The position numbers and the translations under genes are program-made. A DNA stretch of 64,000 bases from CAZLFQ01 sp044229535 (lineage in GTDB: Bacteria > Pseudomonadota > Alphaproteobacteria > Rickettsiales > Midichloriaceae), in contig JBGASU010000001.1 of the NCBI GenBank assembly GCA_044229535.1, positions 682,001 through 746,000 of the forward strand. Reading direction: 5' to 3'. Below, one piece after another: positions 41,864-50,115 of the stretch. Positions within the stretch are counted from its first letter, which is position 1; the number at the start of each line of letters is the position of its first letter. The notes under the pieces are model-generated. The model had not been told where the DNA came from. It saw only the letters and a program-made list of their open reading frames with translations, and searched no databases.

Positions 41864-41992
41864 AGAATTCAATAACATTAAAATTACAGAATTCCAATAT
41901 CGCCCGATATAAGAAAGTATGCAAGTGAATAATGAACTTGATAACTACCATAACTTATGATAATTCTAGCCCTCAAAGAATTATATTTCGTT

Positions 41993-42544
41993 ATGGCTAC
42001 TCAGGATATTTTGGCAATTAGGTATAGTGAAGCAGTGTTCCTCGCAGCATCTGATAAGAAGCTTTTGGACAAAGTTGAGGCCGATTTTACACAGCTCGCT
42101 GGCATTATTCAGGCCAACAAAAACATCCGCAACTTATTGATTAGCAAGGTAGTTCCTAAAAGAATAAAAGCGAAATTTTGGGATGGCATCATCGCAGATA
42201 ATAAATTTAATGAGCTCACAATCAATTTCTTAAAAACACTTATCTCTAACAATAGATTAGACACTCTTCCAAAGATCATTGATAGTTATCACAGCAAATT
42301 GAGAGAAAGCAAAGGAATTTTGACTGCTCATATCACAACCGCAAAAACACTTGATAAATCAGAAATATCGAAAATTGCGAACGACTTAAAAGTAGTGTTT
42401 GGCAAAGAAATAGAAGTAAAAACCAAAGTTAGAGAAAGAATAATTGGTGGAATAATAGTAAGAGTTGGCTCAAAGATGATAGATTGCTCTCTAAGCAACA
42501 AAATCAGCAAAATAAAACAACTCATGCAATCTGTAAGAATTTAA
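41993..42544 (+). CDS. atpH: ATP synthase F1 delta subunit
   Basis: Delta subunit joins F1 to the peripheral stalk of the F0 sector. The 183-residue product starts MATQDILAIRYSEAVF; the frame is open from 41957, but the ATG at 41993 fits the family. The C-terminal TAHITTAKTLDKSEISKIAND and GGIIVRVGSKMIDCSLSNKI are characteristic. First gene of atpHAG, 14 bases before atpA. Confidence 0.95.
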   Translation: MATQDILAIRYSEAVFLAASDKKLLDKVEADFTQLAGIIQANKNIRNLLISKVVPKRIKAKFWDGIIADNKFNELTINFLKTLISNNRLDTLPKIIDSYHSKLRESKGILTAHITTAKTLDKSEISKIANDLKVVFGKEIEVKTKVRERIIGGIIVRVGSKMIDCSLSNKISKIKQLMQSVRI

Positions 42545-42558
42545 TATAAGGAGAGAAG

Positions 42559-44094
42559 ATGGCAGTTCAAATTAAAGCAACTGAAATATCAGAAATTTTA
42601 ACCAAAGAAATAGCGAATTATAACGCTGAAACCGAACTCAATGAAGTTGGTCAGGTAGTTAAAGTATCTGACGGTGTTGCCATAGCTTATGGCTTAGGGA
42701 ACGTTCAGGCTGGTGAGATGGTGGAATTCGATGGCGGCATTAAAGGAATGGTGCTTAACCTTGAAGAAGACAGCGTTGGTATCGTAATCTTCGGAAATGA
42801 TAGAGAAGTGAAAGAAGGCCACACTGTGAAACGTACAAAAAAAATCGTAGAAGTACCGGTTGGCAAAGGCTTGTTGGGACGTGTAGTTGACGGCCTTGGC
42901 AACCCTATCGATGGCAAAGGCGCATTAAAAAATGTTAAATATGCTCGTGTTGAAATTAAAGCCCCTGGCATTGTAAAACGTAAGTCAGTTCATGAACCAG
43001 TACAAACAGGTATTAAAGCTATCGATAGCTTAATCCCAGTTGGTCGTGGTCAACGTGAGTTGATCATCGGTGATCGTCAAACAGGTAAAACTGCAATTGC
43101 CATTGATACAATTTTAAATCAAAAGCAAGCCTTCGAATCTAAAGACGAACAAAGAACACTCTATTGTATTTATGTTGCGATTGGTCAAAAAAGATCTTCA
43201 GTTGCGAAAATTGTTAAAAAGCTAGAAGAAGAAGGGGCAATGGACTACTCAATAGTAGTCTGCGCGAGTGCTTCTGACCCAGCTCCACTACAATTCTTAG
43301 CCCCATACACAGGTTGTACAATGGGTGAATTCTTCAGAGATAATGCTATGCACTCTCTGATTGTTTATGATGATTTATCTAAACATGCTGTAGCGTATAG
43401 ACAGATGTCATTATTACTTCGTCGCCCACCTGGACGCGAAGCTTACCCTGGTGACGTTTTCTACCTACACTCAAGACTACTTGAGCGTGCTGCAAAAATG
43501 TCAGACGAAATGGGCGCAGGTTCACTTACAGCTCTTCCGATTATTGAAACACAAGCTGGTGACGTATCTGCATATATTCCTACAAACGTAATTTCGATTA
43601 CCGATGGTCAGATTTTCTTAGAATCAGAGCTGTTCTATAAAGGTATTAGACCAGCACTTAACGTTGGTATTTCAGTAAGTCGCGTAGGTTCTGCCGCACA
43701 AATTAAAGGTATGAAACAAGTTGCTGGCTCAATTAAACTTGAGCTTGCTCAGTATCGTGAGATGGAAGCTTTTGCTCAGTTCGGTTCAGACCTAGACGCT
43801 TCAACACAAAACTTGCTTGCACGTGGTGCGAGATTAACTGAGCTTTTAAAACAACCTCAGTACTCTCCTCTAGCTGTGGAAGAGCAGATTGTTGTTATAT
43901 TCGCAGGTGTTAAAGGCTATCTTGACAAAGTAAATGTGAAAGATGTTAAGCGTTTTGAAAATGAATTGCTAGGCGACCTCCGCAAAAAGCATAAGAAGCT
44001 CATGGAAAAAATCAAATCAGAAGAAAAAGTTTCTGAAGATTCTGAAAAAGAGCTGAACAAAATATTAACTCAATTCACTAAGGTATTTGCGTAA
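42559..44094 (+). CDS. atpA: ATP synthase F1 alpha subunit
   Basis: Non-catalytic nucleotide-binding subunit of F1. The P-loop is GDRQTGKTAIAIDTIL, with SVREPVQTGIKAID-like EPVQTGIKAIDSLIPVGRGQRELI before it and the arginine-finger region ISVSRVGSAAQIK. The 511-residue length is standard. AAGGAGAG precedes the ATG. The stop overlaps the atpG start by one base (TAATG). Confidence 0.98.
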   Translation: MAVQIKATEISEILTKEIANYNAETELNEVGQVVKVSDGVAIAYGLGNVQAGEMVEFDGGIKGMVLNLEEDSVGIVIFGNDREVKEGHTVKRTKKIVEVPVGKGLLGRVVDGLGNPIDGKGALKNVKYARVEIKAPGIVKRKSVHEPVQTGIKAIDSLIPVGRGQRELIIGDRQTGKTAIAIDTILNQKQAFESKDEQRTLYCIYVAIGQKRSSVAKIVKKLEEEGAMDYSIVVCASASDPAPLQFLAPYTGCTMGEFFRDNAMHSLIVYDDLSKHAVAYRQMSLLLRRPPGREAYPGDVFYLHSRLLERAAKMSDEMGAGSLTALPIIETQAGDVSAYIPTNVISITDGQIFLESELFYKGIRPALNVGISVSRVGSAAQIKGMKQVAGSIKLELAQYREMEAFAQFGSDLDASTQNLLARGARLTELLKQPQYSPLAVEEQIVVIFAGVKGYLDKVNVKDVKRFENELLGDLRKKHKKLMEKIKSEEKVSEDSEKELNKILTQFTKVFA

Positions 44095-44966
44095 TGCCAT
44101 CGCTTAAAAGTTTAAAAGTCAGAATCAAAAGCGTTCGTTCTACTCAGAAAATTACGAAAGCAATGAAAATGGTTGCTGCTTCAAAACTAAAGCATGCACG
44201 TGAAAAAGCTGAAGCCGCCGCACCTTATGCAGATAAAATGGCTGGAATAGTAATGTCACTAGCGGCTGGTTCTGAACACCCAGCCAACAGCGAGCCATCA
44301 CTACTCACGGGCACAGGTAAAGATCGTACACATCTTATTCTAGTTGTCACTTCAGATAGAGGTTTATGTGGGGCATTTAATTCTTCGATAATAAAAGCTT
44401 CTAGAAGAAAAATTGAGTCACTAGTCGCTAGCAGTAAAGATGTTAAAGTTATATGCCTAGGCAAAAAAGGATACGACCTCCTCAAAGGACAGTATGGTTC
44501 TCGCATTGTCATGCATAAGGACGGAATTGGGCGTAAAGGTGTAAGGTTTGCTGAAGCTCAAGAAATTGCAGAAAAACTTCTAGAAATGTTTGAAATGAAG
44601 CAATTCGATGTTTGTAATATTATCTACAACAAATTTAAATCAGTGATTTCTCAGATCGTAACAGATCAGCAGATTATTCCTCTTGAGGTTCCTGCAGAAA
44701 AATCAGCTCCAGCACCTTATGATTATGAGCCAGAGGAGGAAGAAATTTTAAAAAGCCTACTCCCTAAAAACGTTGCTGTTCAGGCTTACAGAGCATTGCT
44801 CGAAAGTAGTGCTAGTGAACACGGCGCTAGAATGAGTGCAATGGATAGTGCGACTCGTAACTCAGGTGAGATGATAAAACGTCTAAACTTGCAGTATAAC
44901 AGGACTAGACAGGCATATATCACCAAAGAGCTTATCGAGATTATCTCTGGTGCTGAGGCGGTTTAA
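44094..44966 (+). CDS. atpG: ATP synthase F1 gamma subunit
   Basis: Central rotor shaft of F1. N-terminal helix SLKSLKVRIKSVRSTQKITKAMKMVAASKLKHA and C-terminal NRTRQAYITKELIEIISGAEAV are the classic gamma signatures. The 290 residues are normal. In most bacteria atpD and atpC follow; here an ankyrin gene follows, and atpDC are 14 kb away. The last 36 bases, including the stop, recur exactly at 46810-46845. Confidence 0.97.
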   Translation: MPSLKSLKVRIKSVRSTQKITKAMKMVAASKLKHAREKAEAAAPYADKMAGIVMSLAAGSEHPANSEPSLLTGTGKDRTHLILVVTSDRGLCGAFNSSIIKASRRKIESLVASSKDVKVICLGKKGYDLLKGQYGSRIVMHKDGIGRKGVRFAEAQEIAEKLLEMFEMKQFDVCNIIYNKFKSVISQIVTDQQIIPLEVPAEKSAPAPYDYEPEEEEILKSLLPKNVAVQAYRALLESSASEHGARMSAMDSATRNSGEMIKRLNLQYNRTRQAYITKELIEIISGAEAV

Positions 44967-45024
44967 CGCTACTTTTTTAAAAAAACACAAGAAATCCGCC
45001 TAAGATCCAGAAATACAAGTCTAT

Positions 45025-45039
45025 TTAATAAATACTTAA
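45025..45039 (+). promoter_or_regulatory. CtrA-type box upstream of the 45108 ankyrin gene
   Basis: TTAATAAATACTTAA fits TTAA-N7-TTAA but lacks the flanking C of the best sites. It lies 34 bases upstream of the -10 box at 45074, almost the same spacing as at giant gene 1. Confidence 0.45.
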
Positions 45040-45070
45040 TATTTCCCCCCTGTTTTTGACGGTCTTTTTG

Positions 45071-45079
45071 TGATATAAT
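45071..45079 (+). promoter_or_regulatory. Extended -10 promoter of the 45108 ankyrin gene
   Basis: TGATATAAT is a perfect -10 with the extended TG, 28 bases before the ATG. A TTGACG upstream is only 12 bases from the -10, too close to serve as its -35. Confidence 0.6.
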
Positions 45080-45107
45080 GTAGTCATTAACTAAATATGA
45101 GTTTGAA

Positions 45108-46460
45108 ATGAGATCTTTTTTTGACACAAAATCTTGGGATGATGTATTTAACTATTCAGGTTTTTTATCTATGTTTAATATATTCAATTGGTTGAGCAGC
45201 TCTTCTGTTCACGCTCAACCAGTTATGACTAGTGCGTTGAGCAGTTCTTCTGTTCTCGTTGCATATAAGCCAATGGATGAGAATGAGCTAGAAACTTTAA
45301 GCTTGCCAGTATTTAAATACTCAGAAAGTTACTTTAGTGACAATGGTGATTTAGATTTATTAGGTATACAAGAAGTGTCCGAAGCCCCTAAAATTACAGA
45401 AGAAAATGAGTTTAAAGCGATGCATCCTATATATTATTTTGGATGGTTGTTAAAGAATGGTAGGCAAGCTGATGCACTGAATCTTTTAAAATTAAAAACA
45501 GAAGAATTAAAGCCAAATGCAGTTTTTAAATTCAATGCTGTTTATGGAAGCCGTAGCTATTCACTTTTAACAATGGCAATTGAATCTGGAGCGAGCGCTG
45601 TTGTTAGTTACTTAGCGCCAAGATGTTCAAAAGCAGCTTTAAATTTTTCTAACAGCAAGCATTTAAGTGCAGGCAGAACAGCTATAATGTTCGCCGCTGA
45701 AGTTGGTAACGCACAAATAGTAGATGATCTTTTAAAAACTGGTAAAATTGATGTAAATGCTGAGATAGGTCAAGGCGATACAGCTTTATCTCTGGCGATA
45801 ATTGAATCTAAAGTTGATTCAGGTAAGGTTGTAGAATCTTTGATTCGTGCTGGTGCGAAATTAGATCTTAAACTAACAGGAAGTACAAGAAAAGAAGATC
45901 TGCATGGTAATCTAGAAGTTAAAATGAAAAACGGAAGACTTACTGATAGCTGGTATAACACTAATTTTTTAATGTCTGCAGCTTACTTAGGAAAACCAGA
46001 AGCAGCTAAAGCTTTGGTTCAAGCAGGTAATTTACCAGTAAAAGGTGAGTATTTTGCAATGTGTCTAGGTAGAATGTATGATTTTGTATTAAATAATAAT
46101 CGGTTGAAAGCTCAAAAATACAAACAAACATTCGATGTATTGTCATTTGAGTTAGTAAGAAAATTAGCTGATAAATTGGTTATAGATGGAAATATAGCTA
46201 AACTTACTTTGGATGATAATGAAAAAGTGATCTTCCATTCCAAATCTCATAGGAACGTAGCTGAAGCTTGTTATGGACGTGAAACTGATTATAAAACAAT
46301 GATTTCAGAGATCGTGCTTAGCAATTCAGAATCCACACCTAAGATGAAAATAGTTGCTAAAATGATTTCAACTCTGAGCCTTGAGCATACACTCTCGCAT
46401 GCAGAGCAAGTGAGCTTAGGTAGAGAAAAGGCTGCAACACAAAGTATCGCAAGAGTGTAA
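45108..46460 (+). CDS. Ankyrin-repeat protein
   Basis: A 450-residue product. The N-terminus is Ser-rich with a moderately hydrophobic stretch (FLSMFNIFNWLSSSSVHAQPVM, about 19-40) that might be a weak signal or anchor. Ankyrin units are recognisable around 150-260 (SYSLLTMAIESGASAVVSYLA; GRTAIMFAAEVGNAQIVDDLLKTGKIDVNAE; DTALSLAIIESKVDSGKVVESLIRAGAKLD) and about 283-310. The C-terminal third is unrecognised. It fills most of the 1.9-kb segment between two copies of the atpG 3' end. A candidate effector. The target is unknown. Confidence 0.75.
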   Translation: MRSFFDTKSWDDVFNYSGFLSMFNIFNWLSSSSVHAQPVMTSALSSSSVLVAYKPMDENELETLSLPVFKYSESYFSDNGDLDLLGIQEVSEAPKITEENEFKAMHPIYYFGWLLKNGRQADALNLLKLKTEELKPNAVFKFNAVYGSRSYSLLTMAIESGASAVVSYLAPRCSKAALNFSNSKHLSAGRTAIMFAAEVGNAQIVDDLLKTGKIDVNAEIGQGDTALSLAIIESKVDSGKVVESLIRAGAKLDLKLTGSTRKEDLHGNLEVKMKNGRLTDSWYNTNFLMSAAYLGKPEAAKALVQAGNLPVKGEYFAMCLGRMYDFVLNNNRLKAQKYKQTFDVLSFELVRKLADKLVIDGNIAKLTLDDNEKVIFHSKSHRNVAEACYGRETDYKTMISEIVLSNSESTPKMKIVAKMISTLSLEHTLSHAEQVSLGREKAATQSIARV

Positions 46461-46484
46461 GTTGTTTTGGTTGGAGAAGAAGTA

Positions 46485-46569
46485 ATTAATGTGTGCGTTT
46501 GGGGCGAATTTGCCCGCGAACGCGGCCTTAAAGCAAATTCGAGCACACATTAATGGATTCTTCGAATCC
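46485..46569. repeat. Structured repeat family B, copy 2
   Basis: Stem I ATTAATGTGTGC/GCACACATTAAT (46485-46496, 46543-46554), one-sided bulge GTTTGGGG, stem II CGAATTTGC/GCAAATTCG, stem III CCGCG-AA-CGCGG, then hairpin GGATTC-TTC-GAATCC (46555-46569, whose first base adjoins stem I). All four stems match copy 1 in place and shape while differing in sequence. It sits 24 bases after the ankyrin gene. Confidence 0.8.
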
Positions 46570-46722
46570 TAAGATATATTTTTCTATTCCGAACTCCATA
46601 GAAATTTTTTTGGTCTGACACATACTTTCAATAAGTTTGGTGTTAGGCCAATTAGTATTTATATTCTGTCTTCGCTCTTATTTGTTAATGTCTTCTTTGC
46701 TTAATATAAGATTCTCTATTTT

Positions 46723-46753
46723 AAAAAGCGCGCCCCTTAAAAGGCGTGTTTTT
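46723..46753 (+). terminator. Candidate intrinsic terminator after the ankyrin island gene
   Basis: AAAAAGCGCGCC pairs (with wobble) with GGCGTGTTTTT around a short A/T loop, ending in five T. It lies 260 bases after the ankyrin gene and just before the atpG 3' duplicate. Confidence 0.5.
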
Positions 46754-46773
46754 CTTACAATCCGAATAGTCCT

Positions 46774-46845
46774 AATTATAGAGCTCATCAGGCTTATATT
46801 ACAAAAGAACTTATCGAGATTATCTCTGGTGCTGAGGCGGTTTAA
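46774..46845 (+). repeat. Duplicate of the atpG 3' end
   Basis: Codes NYRAHQAYITKELIEIISGAEAV and a stop, homologous to the AtpG C-terminus. The last 36 bases (46810-46845) are identical to 44931-44966. Upstream of them the copy has diverged, with synonymous changes first and then loss of similarity before 46774. No start or upstream atpG sequence is present. It marks the far edge of the ankyrin island; the rest of 46570-46907 shows nothing else recognisable. Confidence 0.9.
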
Positions 46846-46907
46846 ATACTTCCTTTTGTTGATTTTCATATAGATTAGCATCATAGTGATATCATCTAAT
46901 TAAATTA

Positions 46908-47678
46908 ATGGCGATGACACTAGCAGAGTTCTCCACAAGTGCAATATTCTCTACTTTTTTGATATTCTGCCGTATTGGCAGTGCTTGTATGTTTTTACCT
47001 GCGGTTGGAGAAACATTTATTTCACCAATGATTAGGGTGGTTTTTGCAGGCTTACTTAGTCTGATGATAGTGCCACTCTATCAAACCCAACTCCCTACTA
47101 TTCCAGAATCATCAATAGAATTAATAATTCTGCTCGGGGGAGAAATAACTATTGGAATGATCATAGGCATAACTATGAAAACAATCTTAAGTGCTGTACA
47201 CGTACTAGGCATGACAATCTCATATCAATCAGGTCTATCGTCTGGCATGATGTTCGACCCATCGCAAGGAACTCAAGGATCTCTATTTGGCAACCTATTA
47301 AGCATGGCTGTAATTATTACAATCATCAGCTCTGATCTGCATTTCATCTTGATAAAAGGAATAACCCATAGCTATGAGCTATTTAATGTTGGCAGCTATT
47401 TTGAACACTACGACGATTTCTCTAATTTAATAATTAAAACCACTAATGATGCTTTTAATATTGGAGTTCAAATGTCTGCACCATTTTTAGTTGGTGGCTT
47501 ATTGCTATTCATAGTATCGGGCGTGCTTTCCCGATTAATGCCACAACTACAGATTTTTTTCCTTATGCTGCCAGCTCAAATAATTCTAAGCCTTATAATA
47601 TTTATGGCATCTATTGGCGCTGTTGTGTTATGGTTTGTTGAGTATTATAGAGAATTTATAACCAATCTCTTTGGGTAA
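46908..47678 (+). CDS. fliR: Flagellar export apparatus protein FliR
   Basis: Integral membrane protein of the flagellar type III export gate. The 256-residue product has about six membrane helices and the family segments FCRIGSACMFLPAVGE, LSSGMMFDPSQGTQGSLFGNLLSM and SRLMPQLQIFFLMLPAQIILSL. The start may be the first or third codon (both Met). It is followed three bases later by flhB. fliP and fliQ, often adjacent, are not in this window. Confidence 0.93.
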   Translation: MAMTLAEFSTSAIFSTFLIFCRIGSACMFLPAVGETFISPMIRVVFAGLLSLMIVPLYQTQLPTIPESSIELIILLGGEITIGMIIGITMKTILSAVHVLGMTISYQSGLSSGMMFDPSQGTQGSLFGNLLSMAVIITIISSDLHFILIKGITHSYELFNVGSYFEHYDDFSNLIIKTTNDAFNIGVQMSAPFLVGGLLLFIVSGVLSRLMPQLQIFFLMLPAQIILSLIIFMASIGAVVLWFVEYYREFITNLFG

Positions 47679-47681
47679 ATT

Positions 47682-48749
47682 ATGGCAGAAGATCAAGATA
47701 ACGCCCAGAAAACGGAAGAGCCCACGCAGAAGCGGATTGAAGATGCCATTAAACAAGGCAATATTGCTTTTTCTAAAGAAGTTACCAGCTTTTTAATGTT
47801 ATCACTACTAACAGTTTTTATAGTTTGGCTTTCACCAGCATTAATGAAATCTGCAAAACTTAGTTTATCGCACTACATTACTCAACCACATGAGATTGAA
47901 ATAAATCTAGATGGTGAAGATGCAGTACATCTAGCTACCTCCATATTTGCAGACATTGGAATGCTTTTATTTATCCCTTTTATCATATGTATTATTGGTG
48001 CATTTTTAGGAAGTTTTTTGCAAAATGGTATTATCTTCGCTCCAGAAGCTATAATGCCCAACCTCAGCAAAATCTCACCGCTGGCTGGCTTTAAACGTAT
48101 TTTCTCTAGCCGCTCGATAGTGGAATTAATCAAGGGTATTTTAAAAATCAGCCTTGTATCAACAGTAGTATATATGACTATCAAATCGGATTTAGATCAT
48201 ATATCCATGTTATTTGAACTGAATTTTTTTGGAATACTATCTAATCTTTTAAGCATCATCACCAAGTCATTACTAGCAATATGCGCTGTGATGGGCGTAA
48301 TAGCCGTACTCGATTTACTTTACCAGCGAATGGAATATATCAAAAGCCTACGCATGACCAAGCAAGAAGTAAAAGAGGAAATGAAACAAACTGATGGGAA
48401 TCCAGAGATCAAGTCAAAGCTTCGCTCATTAAGAATAGAACGCGCTAGAAAACGTATGATGGCAGCAGTGCCAAAAGCCGATGTAATTATAACCAACCCA
48501 ACCCACTATTCCATAGCTTTAAAATACGATAAAACTCGTATGCCAGCTCCGCAAGTAGTTGCCAAAGGTGTCGATAAGGTAGCACTCAGAATTCGTGAGC
48601 TGGCCAAAAAACACAAAGTACCCCTAGTTGAGAACAAGCTCCTTGCCCGCTCAATTTTTGAATCAGTCGATTTAGAAGATTTCATCCACGTTGAACACTA
48701 CGAAGCCGTTGCCAAAATAATAAGCAAAGTAATGAATATCAGTAAATAA
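47682..48749 (+). CDS. flhB: Flagellar export switch protein FlhB
   Basis: Membrane protein that switches export substrate specificity through self-cleavage. The N-terminal EEPTQKRIEDAIKQGNIAFSKEV and four membrane helices are typical. The autocleavage motif NPTH is intact in IITNPTHYSIALKYD (about residue 270), followed by the cytoplasmic domain with VAKGVDKVALRIRELAKKHKVPLVENKLLARS. The 355-residue length is normal. It is coupled to fliR. An intact cleavage motif argues that the export system is functional. Confidence 0.95.
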   Translation: MAEDQDNAQKTEEPTQKRIEDAIKQGNIAFSKEVTSFLMLSLLTVFIVWLSPALMKSAKLSLSHYITQPHEIEINLDGEDAVHLATSIFADIGMLLFIPFIICIIGAFLGSFLQNGIIFAPEAIMPNLSKISPLAGFKRIFSSRSIVELIKGILKISLVSTVVYMTIKSDLDHISMLFELNFFGILSNLLSIITKSLLAICAVMGVIAVLDLLYQRMEYIKSLRMTKQEVKEEMKQTDGNPEIKSKLRSLRIERARKRMMAAVPKADVIITNPTHYSIALKYDKTRMPAPQVVAKGVDKVALRIRELAKKHKVPLVENKLLARSIFESVDLEDFIHVEHYEAVAKIISKVMNISK

Positions 48750-48796
48750 TTACCACTTATAAAAAGCTTATTCATCATGATTGGGGTAAAGTTTAT

Positions 48797-49987
48797 CTAG
48801 AAACTTATCTTTTTCTTGTGAATAAAATCATAGAAGTAAAATAAGAATGGGTTGATCACTATGGATATCATAGCTCCAGCCAAGATCAGGTTATAGAGTT
48901 CTTGAGTGAACATATTATTCACTAAAGCTAAACCACATAAAATAAATGAAAACTCACCTATTTGTGCTAAACCAAGCGCGACTATAAAGCTATCTTCCTT
49001 ACTTTGTCTAAACCATCGCATTATAGACAAAGCAGCTATACTTTTTGCTATTATCACAATTATAAGGGTGAGCAAAACTCCTAAAGGCTGCCTTATTAAA
49101 GTATATGGATCAAATAACATTCCAACCGATAGAAAAAATAACACAGAGAATGTGTCTCTCATAGCTAAAGTGTTTTTAGCCGATCTTCTACCTATCTCAC
49201 TTTCACTCAAGACCATTCCACTTAAAAAAGCTCCTAATGCAAGCGAGGCATCAAACACTACATATGCAATACCTGCAAACCCGAGTGCAATCGACAATGT
49301 ACATAGAGCATTTAGTTCATGAGATTTAAATCTTGCAACTATTTTCAAAAGCCATGGTAAAAAGCGACGTCCCACAATTAACATAAATGCAAAGAAACCA
49401 CCTATTTTAAATGTAACCGTCAAAAAAGTGGTAAAAATATTATCATAACCTAGAGGTGAATCCGCAAATCTCATCTCAGCAATTACTGGCAGAATTACGA
49501 GTGCAAAGACCATAACTATATCTTCAACGATCAGCCATCCAATCGCTATTTTTCCACCTTTACTATCAATTAAACGACGTTGCTCTAGTGTTCGCAGAAG
49601 CACTATAGTACTTGCGACAGACAGAGAAAATCCAAAAACGATTCCGTGCACAAAACTGTGCCCCATAATATAAGAAACTACCAAGCCAACTATAGTCGCT
49701 GAAACCATCTGCGCTACCGCACCAGGTAGTGCAATTTTTCTAACATCCATCAAATCTTTAACTGAGAAATGTAATCCAACTCCAAACATTAACAAGATCA
49801 CACCAATCTCCGCTAATTGCCTAGCAAGAGATAGATCAGCCACAAACCCAGGTGTATAAGGGCCAAGAGCAACACCAGCCAACAAATAACCGAAAATTGC
49901 GGGCAACTTCAATTTTTTTGCGCCCAAACCAAATATGAAAGTGGTGACTATACTAACAATAATAGTACTAATCAGGGCGTGCTCCAT
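48797..49987 (-). CDS. CPA2-family cation/proton antiporter, membrane domain only
   Basis: Twelve-helix transporter of the monovalent cation:proton antiporter-2 family (KefB/YbaL-like). Conserved parts are KLPAIFGYLLAGVALGPYTPGF, the GVGLHFSVKDL segment and LGLAQIGEFSFIL. The 396 residues end soon after the last helix, so the C-terminal TrkA-N/RCK regulatory domain of KefB and YbaL is absent. It is convergent with flhB and transcribed alone. The ion transported (K+ or Na+) is not evident. Confidence 0.85.
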   Translation of the reverse strand: MEHALISTIIVSIVTTFIFGLGAKKLKLPAIFGYLLAGVALGPYTPGFVADLSLARQLAEIGVILLMFGVGLHFSVKDLMDVRKIALPGAVAQMVSATIVGLVVSYIMGHSFVHGIVFGFSLSVASTIVLLRTLEQRRLIDSKGGKIAIGWLIVEDIVMVFALVILPVIAEMRFADSPLGYDNIFTTFLTVTFKIGGFFAFMLIVGRRFLPWLLKIVARFKSHELNALCTLSIALGFAGIAYVVFDASLALGAFLSGMVLSESEIGRRSAKNTLAMRDTFSVLFFLSVGMLFDPYTLIRQPLGVLLTLIIVIIAKSIAALSIMRWFRQSKEDSFIVALGLAQIGEFSFILCGLALVNNMFTQELYNLILAGAMISIVINPFLFYFYDFIHKKKISF

Positions 49988-50115
49988 AAAAGACAGCTCA
50001 ATAATTTATACCACTATACAATGGTATATTATGTGCGGCTGAAAAACCAGATATTTAGTTTTGAAGCATTAGCTAAAGACGCTATAGATATTAATTAGCG
50101 CCTTGTTACAATTTT

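Noticed and set aside
41881..41992. A sigma-70 promoter before atpH
   Set aside because: TTGATA and TATGAT/GATAAT are present, but the spacing (12 or 15 bases) is wrong, so I did not list it.
45055..45079. TTGACG as the -35 box of the 45108 ankyrin gene
   Set aside because: Only 12 bases separate it from the -10 box, too few for sigma-70 contact. The extended -10 is the better explanation.
24021..46569. Repeat families A and B as integron attC sites
   Set aside because: They are folded, conserved in shape rather than sequence, and lie near the ends of accessory genes, but the required RYYYAAC/GTTRRRY core pair is not present and no integrase is visible.
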